The notes beneath the pieces were generated by a model, which was given only the letters and a program-made list of their open reading frames with translations, was not told the origin of the DNA and did not search any database. The position numbers and the translations under genes were made by a program. Below are positions 43,427 to 54,538 of a stretch of 54,538 nucleotides of DNA, piece after piece (position 1 is the first letter of the stretch; each line of letters opens with the position of its first letter). Source of the stretch: Paracoccus binzhouensis (lineage in GTDB: Bacteria > Pseudomonadota > Alphaproteobacteria > Rhodobacterales > Rhodobacteraceae). The stretch covers positions 1 through 54,538 of the forward strand of contig NZ_JAEHFP010000012.1 in the NCBI RefSeq assembly GCF_016446475.1, given 5' to 3'.

Positions 43427-44728
43427 TCAGGCGCGGGCCGGCTGCAGCACCCGCCCGGCCTCGGCTCGGCGGCCGCGCAGATAGCGGGCATAGCCCAGGT
43501 CCTCGGCCTCGATATCCGGCTTGCGGCCCGAGATCAGGTCGGCCAGCACCCGGCTCGACCCCGCCGACATGGTCCAGCCCAGCGTGCCATGGCCGGTGTT
43601 CAGGAACAGGTTCGGGATCGGCGTCGCGCCGACGATGGGGGTGCCGTCCGGCGTCATCGGGCGCAGCCCGGTCCAGAACAGCGCCTTGTCGGGGTCGCCC
43701 GAGCCGCCAAACAGCTCCGAGACCGATTTCGCCAGCGTGGCGCGGCGGCGCGGGTTCAAGCTCAGGTCGTAGCCGGCGATCTCGGCCAGGCCGCCGACGC
43801 GGATGCGGTCGCCCAGCCGGGTGATCGCGACCTTGTAGGTCTCGTCCATCACCGTCGAGACCGGGGCGCGGCTTTCGTCCTCGATGTCGATGGTCAGCGA
43901 ATAGCCCTTGAGCGGATAGATCGGCAGCTTGATGCCCAGGGGACGGACCAGCAGCGGCGAATGCGGACCCAAAGCCAGCACGTAGCGGTCGGCCTGCATG
44001 CGGCCCTGGCCGGTGCGCACGGCGCTGATGCGGCCGCCCTCGGCTTCCAGCGCCTCGATGCTGACGCCCCAGCGGAAGGTCACGCCGGCCGCCGCGGCCA
44101 TCTCGGCCAGGCGGTTGGTGAACTTGAAGCAGTCGCCGGTCTCGTCGCCCGGCAGGCGCAGGCCGCCAACGATGCGCCCAGCCGCATCCGCCAGCCCCGG
44201 CTCGGCCGCGATGCAGCCGGCGCGGTCCAGCACCTCGAAAGGCACGCCGTCGGCCTTCAGCACCTCGATGTCCTTGCCGGCGCCGTCCAGCTGTTCCTGC
44301 TTGCGGAACACCTGCAGCGTGCCCTGGGTGCGCTCGTCGTAATGGATGCCGGTCTCGGCCCGCAGCTCGCCCAGGCAGTCGCGGCTGTATTCGGCGATGC
44401 GGACCATGCGGCTCTTGTTGACGGCATAGGACGAGGCGGTGCAGTTCGCCAGCATCCGCGCCATCCACGAGAGGCGCTGCCAGTCCAGCCGCGGCTGGAT
44501 GACCAGCGGCGCATGGCGCTGGAACATCCATTTCAGCGCCTTGAGCGGAATGCCCGGCGCCGCCCAGGGCGAGGAATAGCCGGGCGAGATCTCGCCGGCG
44601 TTGGCGAAGCTGGTTTCCAGCGCCGGCCCCTCCTGGCGGTCGATCACCGTGACCTCGTGGCCGGCCTTGGCCAGATACCAGGCCGAGGTGACGCCGAGAA
44701 CGCCGGCTCCCAGAACGATGACCTTCAT
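43427..44728 (-). CDS. dadA: D-amino-acid dehydrogenase, small subunit
   Basis: 433 aa from ATG 44728. [18 protein letters not shown] is the FAD-binding GxGxxG at residue 7, followed by [19 protein letters not shown], which is diagnostic of DadA. The C-terminal FAD-binding stretch is [14 protein letters not shown] and [10 protein letters not shown]. The flavoenzyme deaminates D-amino acids (chiefly D-alanine) at the inner membrane. It is divergent from the MFS gene across an AT-rich gap that contains GAAG-TATT-CTTC, a possible operator (44852-44863). Confidence 0.95.
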   Translation of the reverse strand: MKVIVLGAGVLGVTSAWYLAKAGHEVTVIDRQEGPALETSFANAGEISPGYSSPWAAPGIPLKALKWMFQRHAPLVIQPRLDWQRLSWMARMLANCTASSYAVNKSRMVRIAEYSRDCLGELRAETGIHYDERTQGTLQVFRKQEQLDGAGKDIEVLKADGVPFEVLDRAGCIAAEPGLADAAGRIVGGLRLPGDETGDCFKFTNRLAEMAAAAGVTFRWGVSIEALEAEGGRISAVRTGQGRMQADRYVLALGPHSPLLVRPLGIKLPIYPLKGYSLTIDIEDESRAPVSTVMDETYKVAITRLGDRIRVGGLAEIAGYDLSLNPRRRATLAKSVSELFGGSGDPDKALFWTGLRPMTPDGTPIVGATPIPNLFLNTGHGTLGWTMSAGSSRVLADLISGRKPDIEAEDLGYARYLRGRRAEAGRVLQPARA

Positions 44729-44851
44729 GTTCGCGCACCCTGTTCGGAAGAGATTGCGGCAAGAATAGCGGCGGGCGCGGAAATGAAATCCCGATCTTGC
44801 CGCAATTTTGCCGGAAATGCGCACGATTGCGTTCATGTTTCGTATTTTTGT

Positions 44852-44863
44852 GAAGTATTCTTC
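44852..44863. promoter_or_regulatory. Interrupted palindrome in the AT-rich dadA/MFS intergenic gap
   Basis: GAAG-TATT-CTTC lies in a 253-bp gap unusually rich in A/T for this genome. The gap must carry both divergent promoters. In many bacteria dadA is controlled by Lrp, but this site does not match the Lrp consensus well. Confidence 0.25.
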
Positions 44864-44981
44864 GACTGTTTGTCTAAGTGGCAGGAGATCCGGCGTCGGC
44901 GGCAAGAATCGGCCCGCGGCGATTGCAGCGGGCAATGGCTCTGCCTAAGGTTGGAGCCACCCGTCCCAGGTTTTACGGATC

Positions 44982-46616
44982 ATGCCAGCGACTGCCCGCA
45001 AGAGCCCATTCGCCCCGTTTCGACACCATGATTTCCGCCTGCTGTGGTCGGCGACGCTGATCTCGAACTTCGGCGGGCTGGTGCAGGCGGTCGGCGCCGC
45101 CTGGATGATGACGCAGCTGACCGATTCCGCGACGCTGATCGCGCTGGTGCAAGCCTCGAACACGCTGCCGATCATGCTGTTTGCGCTGCTGTCGGGGGCG
45201 CTGGCCGACATCTTCGACCGCCGCACGCTGCTGCTGGGGGCGCAGATGTTCATGGCGCTGGTCTCGGTGCTGCTGGCGGTGCTGACCTGGCAGGGCTGGA
45301 TGACGCCGCTGCTGCTTTTGTCGCTGACCTTCCTGATCGGGGTCGGACAGGCGATCTACAACCCGCCCTGGCAGGCCAGCATGCAGGACCTGGTGCCGCG
45401 CGACGACCTGCCGGCGGCGGTGTCGCTGAACTCGGTCGGCTTCAACATGATGCGCTCGGTCGGGCCGGCGGTGGGCGGCATCATCACCGCCGCCTTCGGC
45501 GCGGCGGCGGCCTTCGCGGTCAATGCGGCCAGCTATGTGCCACTGCTTGGCGCGCTGATGCGCTGGCACCCGGTGACGCCGCCCCGCACCACCACGCCCG
45601 AGCCTTTCGTCGCCGCCGTCGGCGCCGGGCTGCGCTATGTAGCGCTGTCGCCGAACCTGATGCGGGTGCTGATGCGCGGGGCGCTGTTCGGCTTTTCGGC
45701 CATCGTCATCATGGCGCTGCTGCCGCTGGTGGCCAAGCAGAACCCCGCTGGCGGCTCGCTGCTGTTCGGCCTGCTGCTGGGCTGCTTCGGCCTTGGCGCG
45801 ATCTGCGGGGCACTGATCAACCCGCTGGTGCGCGAGCGGCTGGACAACGAGAACGTGGTGCGCGTCGCCTTCGCCGCCTTCGGGGCCTCGGCGCTGATGC
45901 TGGCGCTGACCGAAAGCACCTGGCTGCACGCTCTGGCCATGCTGCCCGCGGGGGCAAGCTGGGTGCTGGCGCTGTCGCTGTTCAACGTCACCGTGCAGCT
46001 TTCGACGCCGCGCTGGGTGGTTGCGCGGGCGCTGGCGCTTTACCAGACCTCGGTCTTCGGCGGCATGGCGGCGGGCAGCTGGGCCTGGGGCTCAGTCGCC
46101 AACAATTACGACGTGAACACGGCGCTGGTCGCCGCCTCGGCACCGCTGTTCCTGGGCGCCGTGCTGGGCCACTGGCTGCGCATCCCGGAATTCGGCACGC
46201 TGGACCTGGACCCGGTGAACCGCTTCCGCGAGCCCGAGCTGGCGCTGGACCTGCGCGGCCGATCGGGCCCGATCATGGTGATGATCGACTACGAGATCGA
46301 CCAGGTGGACGTGCCGGAATTCCTGCGGCTGATGGCCTTGCGCCGCAATATCCGCCGCCGCGACGGGGCGCGCAACTGGGCGCTGCTGCGCGACCTGGAA
46401 CATCCCGGGCGCTGGACCGAAAGCTATCACATCGCCACCTGGGACGAATATGTGCGCCACAACCTGCGCCGCACCAAGGCCGATTTCCAGACCTATGAGG
46501 ACCTGCACAAGCTGCATCGCGGCGCCGAGCCGCCGGTCGTACACCGCATGATCGAGCGCCACAGCGTCAGCCTGGACGACGACGTGCCGCTGATCGGCAA
46601 GATCGAGGTGCCCTGA
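44982..46616 (+). CDS. MFS transporter of the EntS/DUF894 type with C-terminal cytosolic domain
   Basis: 544 aa with about 12 membrane helices up to residue 405. It starts with a cytosolic FRHHDFRLLWSA motif; ALADIFDRRTLLLGAQ is the loop 2-3 motif of the major facilitator family. The last 130 residues are soluble and read like a ferredoxin-like (ABM-type) domain (IMVMIDYEIDQVDVPEF). Related proteins are exporters such as the enterobactin exporter EntS. The substrate is unknown. It ends 50 nt before the peptide transporter operon on the same strand. Confidence 0.92.
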   Translation: MPATARKSPFAPFRHHDFRLLWSATLISNFGGLVQAVGAAWMMTQLTDSATLIALVQASNTLPIMLFALLSGALADIFDRRTLLLGAQMFMALVSVLLAVLTWQGWMTPLLLLSLTFLIGVGQAIYNPPWQASMQDLVPRDDLPAAVSLNSVGFNMMRSVGPAVGGIITAAFGAAAAFAVNAASYVPLLGALMRWHPVTPPRTTTPEPFVAAVGAGLRYVALSPNLMRVLMRGALFGFSAIVIMALLPLVAKQNPAGGSLLFGLLLGCFGLGAICGALINPLVRERLDNENVVRVAFAAFGASALMLALTESTWLHALAMLPAGASWVLALSLFNVTVQLSTPRWVVARALALYQTSVFGGMAAGSWAWGSVANNYDVNTALVAASAPLFLGAVLGHWLRIPEFGTLDLDPVNRFREPELALDLRGRSGPIMVMIDYEIDQVDVPEFLRLMALRRNIRRRDGARNWALLRDLEHPGRWTESYHIATWDEYVRHNLRRTKADFQTYEDLHKLHRGAEPPVVHRMIERHSVSLDDDVPLIGKIEVP

Positions 46617-46666
46617 CCCCTTTTAGCCACCTTTACCGCCGCCCGGTGCCGGATTAGCGTCGGCCC

Positions 46667-47601
<935 letters not shown>

Positions 47602-47605
<4 letters not shown>

Positions 47606-48410
47606 GGGTATCGCTGATCCTCGGTACCCTGCTTTCCGGGCTGGCGCTGGCCGCGGCGCTGGTCTCGTTCATCTGGACGCCGGCGGACGTGACGCAGCTG
47701 GCCATCGCGCAGAAGCTGCTGCCGCCCTCGGGCCAGCACTGGCTGGGCACCGACCATTTCGGCCGCGACATGCTGACGATGATCATGGTCGGCGCGCGCA
47801 CCTCGATCGCGGTGGCGCTGGTGGCGGTGGGCATCGGCATGGGCCTGGGCGTGCCGCTGGGCCTGCTGGCCGCCGCCCGCAGCGGCGGCTGGATCGACGA
47901 GATCGTCATGCGCGGCAACGACCTGGTCTTCGCCTTTCCCAGCCTCGTCATCGCCATCCTGATCACCGCAGCGCTGGGGCCTTCGGCGCTGAACGCGATC
48001 ATCGCCATCGGCATCTTCAACATCCCGGTCTTTGCCCGCGTCAGCCGCGGCGCGGCGCTGCCGATCTGGACGCTGGACTATATCCGCGCCGCCCGGGTCG
48101 CCGGCAAGGGCGCCGCCCGGATCAGCGTCCAGCACATCCTGCCCAACATCGCCAACCTGCTGATCGTACAGGGCACCATCCAGTTCAGCCTGGGCATCCT
48201 GGCCGAGGCGGGCCTTTCCTATGTCGGGCTTGGCGCGCAGCCGCCCACGCCCAGCTGGGGCCGGATGCTGGCCGAGGCGCAGACCATGGTGGCGCTGGCG
48301 CCGCATGTCGCCATCATCCCCGGCCTCGCCATCGTCGTGACGGTGCTGGGGCTGAACCTGCTGGGCGACGGCTTGCGCGACGCGCTGGACCCCAGATTGC
48401 GCAGGTCGCC

Positions 48411-48414
<4 letters not shown>
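47602..48414 (+). CDS. Peptide/nickel-type ABC transporter permease (DppC-like)
   Basis: 270 aa. [18 protein letters not shown] near the N-terminus and [20 protein letters not shown] (the EAA loop) are typical of DppC/OppC. It shows about five or six membrane helices. It overlaps the neighbours on both sides by 4 nt, so expression is tightly coupled. Confidence 0.95.
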
Positions 48415-50036
<1,622 letters not shown>

Positions 50037-50068
50037 CTGCGGCGGACTTGTTCGCAGCGAGACAGGAC

Positions 50069-50320
50069 ATGACACGCGAAGATTGCGGCACCGGCCTCGC
50101 CGCCGGCCGAAGAAATCGCCCGGCTTGCGCCGGAAAACCCGCCTTCCGTTCCCTGATGGGCGGCGGCCTCCCCGCCATGCCCGAATCACCGATTCTCGAC
50201 CTGGCCCGGCGCCACCGCACGCCGGATCCGCTGCAGCCGCGGCCGGTCGAGGATCGCGTCGCAGCCCGAGCCCTGCCAGCCGACGCGGAGCGGGATTGCG
50301 ATGTCATTGAATTGTCATGA
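50069..50320 (+). CDS. Possible small protein of unknown function
   Basis: 83 aa, with a weak AGGAC before the ATG. It reads MTREDCGTGLAAGRRNRPAC and later PESPILDLARRHRTPDP, rich in Arg and Pro with no membrane segment. I recognise no family. It lies in the 409-nt gap between the dual ATPase and mcl1 and could be chance. Confidence 0.25.
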   Translation: MTREDCGTGLAAGRRNRPACAGKPAFRSLMGGGLPAMPESPILDLARRHRTPDPLQPRPVEDRVAARALPADAERDCDVIELS

Positions 50321-50355
50321 AAATCGGCGGCGCTCCGGTCGCGGGCCCTGAACGA

Positions 50356-50387
50356 CAACAGGCCCCGCGCAGCCGCAGGGCCTGTTG
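50356..50387. terminator. Strong hairpin between the ABC operon and convergent mcl1
   Basis: CAACAGGCCC (50356-50365) pairs perfectly with GGGCCTGTTG (50378-50387) over a 12-nt loop. It sits between convergent genes and probably ends both transcripts, although no long T-run follows on either strand. Apart from this hairpin and the possible small frame, the 50037-50445 gap shows nothing. Confidence 0.65.
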
Positions 50388-50445
50388 CTCCTCCCCTGTC
50401 ATGGCGGCCAGCCTCCCCGCGTGGCCGCCCAGGTATTCCTGATGG

Positions 50446-51402
50446 TCAGGCGCCGATCAATTCTGCCTGACGCACGATCACTTGTGCCTGACGGATGGAC
50501 GCGATGTCAACCAGTCTACCTTTGTATACGGTCGCGCCGGCGCCGGTTCGCTTGGCTTCCTCCATCGCGGCCAGGATCTCGCGCGCCTCGGTCACCGCCT
50601 TCTCGCCGGGCGAAAACACCTCGTTCGCCAGCGCCACCTGCCTGGGATGGATCGCCCATTTGCCGACCATGCCCAGCGTGGCCGAGCGGCGGGCCTGCGC
50701 CCGGAAGCCCTCGTCGTCGCTGAAATCGCCGAAGGGGCCGTCGACCGGCAGCACGCCATGGGTGCGGCAGGCGGCGACAATGGCGGTCTGCGCCCAGTGC
50801 CAGGGGTCGGACCAGTATTTCGCCCCCTCATGCAGCATGTAATAGTTTTCCTGGGTGCCGCCGATGCCGGTGGTGGCCATGCCCATGCTGGCGGCGAAAT
50901 CCGCCGCGCCCAGGCTCATCGCCTGCAACCGGGGCGAGGAGGCCGCGATCTCCTCGACATGGGCGATGCCGGCGGCGGATTCGATGATCACCTCCAGCCC
51001 GATGCGCTTTTGCCGGCCCTTGGCCGCCTCGATGGCGGTGACCAGCGCGTCCACGGCATAGATGTCGGCGGCATTGCCGACCTTGGGGATCATGATCAGG
51101 TCCAGCCGCTCGCCGGCCTGTTCCAGCAGGTCCACCACGTCGCGATACCACCAGGGCGTATCCAGCCCGTTGATCCTGACCGACAGGGTCTTGGTTCCCC
51201 AGTCGATGTCGCCGATGGCCTGGATGATGTTGCGGCGCGCCTGCGCCTTGTCGTCGGGCGCCACCGAATCCTCCAGGTCCAGGTTGATGACGTCGGCGGC
51301 CGAGCCGGCCATCTTGGCAAACAGCGCCTCGCGCGAGCCGGGACCGAAAAGCTGGCAGCGGTTCAGGCGGGCGGGCGGGGCGGGTTGCGTGCGGAAGGAC
51401 AT
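50446..51402 (-). CDS. mcl1: L-malyl-CoA/beta-methylmalyl-CoA lyase
   Basis: 318 aa. The HpcH/HpaI-type TIM barrel starts PPARLNRCQLFGPGSRE and contains ADVINLDLEDSVAPDDKAQA (metal-binding Asp/Glu region), EVIIESAAGIAHVEEIAASS and GADFAASMGM. I recognise it as Mcl1 of Rhodobacter/Paracoccus, which splits beta-methylmalyl-CoA to glyoxylate and propionyl-CoA and forms malyl-CoA in the ethylmalonyl-CoA pathway for acetate assimilation. AAAGG lies 8 nt before the ATG. The upstream region has TTTGCA-type inverted repeats. Confidence 0.95.
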   Translation of the reverse strand: MSFRTQPAPPARLNRCQLFGPGSREALFAKMAGSAADVINLDLEDSVAPDDKAQARRNIIQAIGDIDWGTKTLSVRINGLDTPWWYRDVVDLLEQAGERLDLIMIPKVGNAADIYAVDALVTAIEAAKGRQKRIGLEVIIESAAGIAHVEEIAASSPRLQAMSLGAADFAASMGMATTGIGGTQENYYMLHEGAKYWSDPWHWAQTAIVAACRTHGVLPVDGPFGDFSDDEGFRAQARRSATLGMVGKWAIHPRQVALANEVFSPGEKAVTEAREILAAMEEAKRTGAGATVYKGRLVDIASIRQAQVIVRQAELIGA

Positions 51403-51437
51403 GGCTTGCCTTTCGGGTAAGGATGTTTCAAACGGCT

Positions 51438-51496
51438 CTGCAAAACCGATAGATAATTGCCGCGCCTGCATCAAGCCTGTTTTGCAGTTGCGAAAG
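51438..51496. promoter_or_regulatory. Inverted repeats CTGCAAAAC / GTTTTGCAG upstream of mcl1
   Basis: CTGCAAAAC (51438-51446) and GTTTTGCAG (51479-51487) are perfect inverted arms 32 nt apart, and the second overlaps an imperfect TTTGCA-GT-TGCGAAA palindrome (51481-51495). The TTTGCA half resembles sites bound by RamB-type regulators of acetate metabolism. The site lies between mcl1 and the divergent aminotransferase. Confidence 0.4.
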
Positions 51497-51578
51497 GACC
51501 GAAGCCGCCGCCATCTTGACGCCCTGCCGCTTTGGGCGCAGGACCGCGCCACCAGCCGTTGCGAATGGAGAAGGAAAG

Positions 51579-52439
51579 ATGACCCGCACCGTCTATCTGA
51601 ATGGCGACTATCTGCCGGAAACCGAGGCCAGGGTTTCGATCTTCGACCGTGGCTTCGTCATGGCCGACGGGGTCTACGAGGTGACGAGCGTGCTGAACGG
51701 CAAGCTGCTGGACTTTCCCGGCCACCTGAAGCGCCTGGCGCGCTCGCTGGGCGAATTGCGGATGGGCAACCCGCTTTCGGACGAGGAATGGCTGGCCGTG
51801 CATCGCAAGCTGGTCGAGCTGAACGGCATCGACGAGGGCATCATCTATCTGCAGGTCACCCGCGGCAATCCCGGCGACCGCGACTTCGCCTTCCCGCCCG
51901 AGGACACGCCGCAGACCGTGGTGCTGTTCACCCAGTCCAAGCCCGGCCTGGCCGACAATCCGCAGGCCAGGACCGGCCTGCGCGTGGTCTCGGTCGAGGA
52001 TCTGCGCTGGGCGCGGCGCGACATCAAGACCGTGCAGCTGCTCTATCCGTCGCTGGCCAAGATGGAGGCCAAGGCCAGGGGCGCCGACGACGCCTGGCTG
52101 GTCGAGGACGGCTTCGTGACCGAGGGCACCTCGAACAACACCTATATCGTCAAGGACGGCCGGATCATCACCCGCGAGCTGTCGAACGACATCCTGCACG
52201 GCATCACCCGCGCCTCGCTGCTGCGCTATGCCGCCGAGGCGCAGATGCAGATCGAGGAACGGCCCTTCACCATCGCCGAGGCGCAGGCGGCGGACGAGGC
52301 CTTCTTCACCTCGGCCTCGGCCTTCGTGCTGCCGGTGGTCGAGATCGACGGCGTGACGCTGGGCGAGGGCAGGCCCGGCCCGGTGGCGACCCGGCTGCGC
52401 GAGCTGTATCTGGAAGAATCGCTGAAATCGGCGATCTGA
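51579..52439 (+). CDS. Class IV aminotransferase, D-amino-acid aminotransferase type
   Basis: 286 aa from ATG 51579 (GGAGAAGGA just before it). VSIFDRGFVMADGVYEVTSV is the family's opening. The PLP Lys lies in RRDIKTVQLL, and LVEDGFVTEGTSNNTYIV is the class IV cofactor-binding segment. The IKT form and spacing resemble D-amino-acid aminotransferases rather than IlvE or PabC. It would transfer amino groups between D-amino acids and 2-oxo acids, complementing DadA 7 kb away. It is divergent from mcl1. Confidence 0.9.
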   Translation: MTRTVYLNGDYLPETEARVSIFDRGFVMADGVYEVTSVLNGKLLDFPGHLKRLARSLGELRMGNPLSDEEWLAVHRKLVELNGIDEGIIYLQVTRGNPGDRDFAFPPEDTPQTVVLFTQSKPGLADNPQARTGLRVVSVEDLRWARRDIKTVQLLYPSLAKMEAKARGADDAWLVEDGFVTEGTSNNTYIVKDGRIITRELSNDILHGITRASLLRYAAEAQMQIEERPFTIAEAQAADEAFFTSASAFVLPVVEIDGVTLGEGRPGPVATRLRELYLEESLKSAI

Positions 52440-52630
52440 AACGGGCGCGCCGGTCGCTGGTCGGCCGGCGTCGCATCGCGGGCTGTCCGCCCCATCTCCG
52501 GCCTCCCGGCCCCTTTGTCGCTGAAAAGATCCCCGAACCTTCTCCCTGGCGCTCGACAGCCCCGAGAGTATTGGGGAAACGGAAAAAGCCGGATCGGGGC
52601 GCGGCCGGGGAATGACCGCGCCTTCGGGAC
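52440..52630. other. Intergenic region with a GAGTATTGGGGA element
   Basis: This gap between convergent genes holds a short stem CGCCGG/CCGGCG (52448-52470) and, near 52562-52578, CCCC-GAGAGTATT-GGGG followed by AAACGGAAAAAG. The latter resembles the hairpin-associated GTATTTGGGGA sequences near 35660 and 40256. There is no gene. Confidence 0.4.
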
Positions 52631-53536
52631 TTAGCTGGCCGCGGCGTTCACCACGCTGATCGTGCCGACCGCGTTGACCAGCGTGTCGCGCAGGATCGCC
52701 ACATCGGCGCCGTCCAGCACCACGCGCACATCGTCGCCGTCCTGCACCAGCTCGTATTCGCCCTCGCCGCCGTAATCCTCGGCCAGGGTGATGACGATGG
52801 CGTCGTCGTTGCTGTAGGTGATGTCGGCCGCGCCGCCAGCGGCGGAACTCAGCATGTAGGTGTCGTCGCCGTCGCCGCCGTCGACCAGATCGCCGCCGCC
52901 GGCATGGATGGTGTCGTTGCCATCGCCGCCCAGCAATGTGTCGGGGGCGTCGGCCTCGGAATCGTCGGGCGACAGGATCAGGTCGTCGTCGTCCTCGCCG
53001 TCGATATAGACCGAACCGCCATTGTCGGTGATGCTGTCGTCACCGTCGCCGCCGGTGATCAAATGGTTGCCGAGGTTGGTGATGATCGTGTCCTCACCTT
53101 CGCCGCCGTCGATGGTGTCGTCGCCCTCGTTCACGCCGGGGTTCTCGGCGCCGTAGAGATCGTCGTCATAGCCCAGGTAGATCTCGTCGTCGCCCGCATC
53201 GGCACTGACCGTGTCATTGCCATAGCCGGTATAGATCAGGTCGTCGCCCGCCCCGCCATCGACCTCGTCGTCGCCGCCCCTGGTGCGGATACCGTCATCG
53301 CCGGCGGCCCCCTGGACCGTGTCGTCGCCGTCATCCGCCAGGATGCTGTCGCCATCCTCGGTTCCGACCAGGTCGTCGCCGTTCTCGTCGCCATCCCCGG
53401 TAATCTCGTTGCCGTCGTACAGCCTGGGATCATCCGGCTCGGCTTCAGGCGCGTGGTCGTCGTCGTTGCTGGACACCAGCGAGCCGATGCCGACGATGCT
53501 GAGAAGGCCGAGCATCAGGAAAATGGTCTGGTTCAT
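52631..53536 (-). CDS. Membrane-anchored acidic RTX-like calcium-binding protein
   Basis: 301 aa from ATG 53536 (GGAG nine bases before). An N-terminal hydrophobic stretch (MNQTIFLMLGLLSIVGIGSL) followed by SSNDDDHAPEAEPDD suggests a membrane anchor or uncleaved signal with an exported acidic domain. Roughly residues 55-240 consist of degenerate D/G-rich RTX repeats (GDDTVQGAAGDDGI, DGGAGDDLIYTGYGND, GGDGNDTIHAGG). No catalytic motif or protease domain is visible. It should bind several calcium ions. Its composition is far more acidic than that of its neighbours. Confidence 0.85.
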   Translation of the reverse strand: MNQTIFLMLGLLSIVGIGSLVSSNDDDHAPEAEPDDPRLYDGNEITGDGDENGDDLVGTEDGDSILADDGDDTVQGAAGDDGIRTRGGDDEVDGGAGDDLIYTGYGNDTVSADAGDDEIYLGYDDDLYGAENPGVNEGDDTIDGGEGEDTIITNLGNHLITGGDGDDSITDNGGSVYIDGEDDDDLILSPDDSEADAPDTLLGGDGNDTIHAGGGDLVDGGDGDDTYMLSSAAGGAADITYSNDDAIVITLAEDYGGEGEYELVQDGDDVRVVLDGADVAILRDTLVNAVGTISVVNAAAS

Positions 53537-53678
53537 CGTCAATTCTCCGAAGCGGTTGCCGGCAAGATAGACCGGCGCTGCACCGGCCGGCAACCGCCAG
53601 AACGTACCTCCGCCCCGGCCCGCGGCAAATATCCCGCGAGGCAGGCGCCCGCCGCATCCGGCGGCCGCCTGCCCACAG

Positions 53679-54449
53679 TCAGTGGCCGAGGATCTGCGAC
53701 AGGAACAGCTTGGTGCGTTCGGACCGCGGATTGTTGAAGAATTCCTTCGGCGTGTTCTGCTCGACGATCTGGCCCTGGTCCATGAAGATCACCCGATGCG
53801 CCACCGCCTGGGCGAAGCCCATCTCATGCGTGACGCAGAGCATGGTCATGCCGTCCTCGGCCAGCTCGATCATGGTGTCGAGCACCTCCTTGATCATCTC
53901 GGGGTCGAGCGCCGAGGTCGGCTCGTCGAACAGCATGATCCGCGGCCGCATGCACAGCGCGCGGGCGATGGCGACGCGCTGCTGCTGACCGCCGGACAGC
54001 TGGCCGGGATACTTGTTCGCCTGCTCGGGGATCTTGACCTTGGTCAGGAAATGCATCGCCGTCTCCTCGGCCTCGCGGCGCGGGATCTTGCGCACCCAGA
54101 TCGGCGCCAGGGTGCAGTTTTCCAGGATGGTCAGATGCGGGAACAGGTTGAAATGCTGGAACACCATGCCGACCTCGGAGCGCACCTTGTCGATGTTTTT
54201 CAGGTCGTGGGTCAGCTCGGTGCCGTCGACGATGATCTTGCCCGACTGGTGTTCTTCCAGCCGGTTGATGCAGCGGATCAGCGTCGACTTGCCCGAGCCG
54301 GAGGGGCCGGCGATGACGATGCGCTCGCCCCGGCCGACGTTCAGGTCGATGTCGCGCAGCACGTGGAAGGTGCCGTACCACTTGTTGAGCTTGACGATGT
54401 CGATGGCGGTCTCGCCAAGCGGCGTCTGGGTCTGGGTTTGCGTTGCCAT
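53679..54449 (-). CDS. bztD: Polar amino-acid ABC transporter ATPase (BztD/AapP-like)
   Basis: 256 aa. Walker [11 protein letters not shown]-loop [10 protein letters not shown], signature [15 protein letters not shown], Walker [15 protein letters not shown] and the H-loop VTHEMGF are those of the PAAT family. The start [20 protein letters not shown] and the ending [20 protein letters not shown] are close to BztD of Rhodobacter, which serves glutamate/glutamine/aspartate/asparagine import. Partner permease and binding-protein genes would lie beyond the right edge. The 89 nt upstream include a TATAAT on the minus strand. Confidence 0.9.
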   Translation of the reverse strand: MATQTQTQTPLGETAIDIVKLNKWYGTFHVLRDIDLNVGRGERIVIAGPSGSGKSTLIRCINRLEEHQSGKIIVDGTELTHDLKNIDKVRSEVGMVFQHFNLFPHLTILENCTLAPIWVRKIPRREAEETAMHFLTKVKIPEQANKYPGQLSGGQQQRVAIARALCMRPRIMLFDEPTSALDPEMIKEVLDTMIELAEDGMTMLCVTHEMGFAQAVAHRVIFMDQGQIVEQNTPKEFFNNPRSERTKLFLSQILGH

Positions 54450-54494
54450 GAACCCACATTTCCCAAGTAAGGCGCTGATTTCGCTGTCCTGACC

Positions 54495-54500
54495 ATTATA
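54495..54500 (-). promoter_or_regulatory. Possible -10 box upstream of the BztD-like gene
   Basis: On the minus strand TATAAT lies 45 nt before the ATG, inside an AT-rich patch (TTTATATAGGAAATATAAT) that stands out in this GC-rich window. No good -35 hexamer is seen at 16-18 nt, so it is tentative. Confidence 0.3.
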
Positions 54501-54538
54501 TTTCCTATATAAAACATGGTGTTGAAGGCTGCGAGGGG

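Overview
The window is a high-GC alphaproteobacterial chromosome segment. A Rhodobacterales genome close to Paracoccus is the best fit: the ethylmalonyl-CoA-pathway lyase Mcl1, a BztD-like amino-acid importer ATPase, a Pcs-type phosphatidylcholine synthase, HspQ, CreA and a serC/serA/serB locus all read as typical of that group. Genes are tightly packed and often overlap by 4 nt. I see no rRNA, tRNA, insertion sequence, prophage or CRISPR array.

Layout. 1-11985 (minus strand) is a small hybrid polyketide/peptide cluster, transcribed PKS -> glycosyltransferase -> NRPS -> a truncated gene at the window edge. The NRPS is formyltransferase / C-like linker / adenylation domain split by a luciferase-like monooxygenase / carrier. 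Its ten specificity residues read DILQMGMIWK, close to the glycine code. The PKS is KS-AT-KR-DH-ACP-TE, with KR before DH. Together they describe a complete short assembly line: start, one extension, reduction, dehydration and release. 12276-13058 is a WecG/TagA-type glycosyltransferase. 13055-16872 is a four-gene solute ABC importer. 17013-17852 is an exported protein with a hydratase fold, followed by mutS and a convergent GT61 glycosyltransferase.

22032-26037 is a complete Anbu cluster: circularly permuted ATP-grasp, alpha-E protein, transglutaminase-like protein and the Anbu proteasome homologue. Next come a serralysin-like RTX metalloprotease with a small exported protein just upstream, a STAS/HATPase partner-switch pair, hspQ, creA, a Na/Pi cotransporter and a PPP-family phosphatase. 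34001-37930 holds the three serine-biosynthesis genes (serA, serC and divergent serB), followed by pcs and an orphan peptide-type binding protein. 40306-43351 encodes cell-envelope functions (lytic transglycosylase, lipoprotein L,D-transpeptidase, GlsB/YeaQ-like membrane protein) plus a histone-H1-like basic protein.

43427-54449 is metabolic and transport: dadA, an MFS exporter, a peptide/nickel-type ABC importer with no binding protein of its own, mcl1, a class IV (D-amino-acid) aminotransferase, a membrane-anchored acidic RTX-like protein and the BztD-like ATPase.

The strongest candidate for something undescribed is the NRPS/PKS cluster. If the domains act as predicted, it should make a very small N-formyl, alpha-hydroxylated C4 amino product, possibly a 5-formamido butenolide, and possibly glycosylated.
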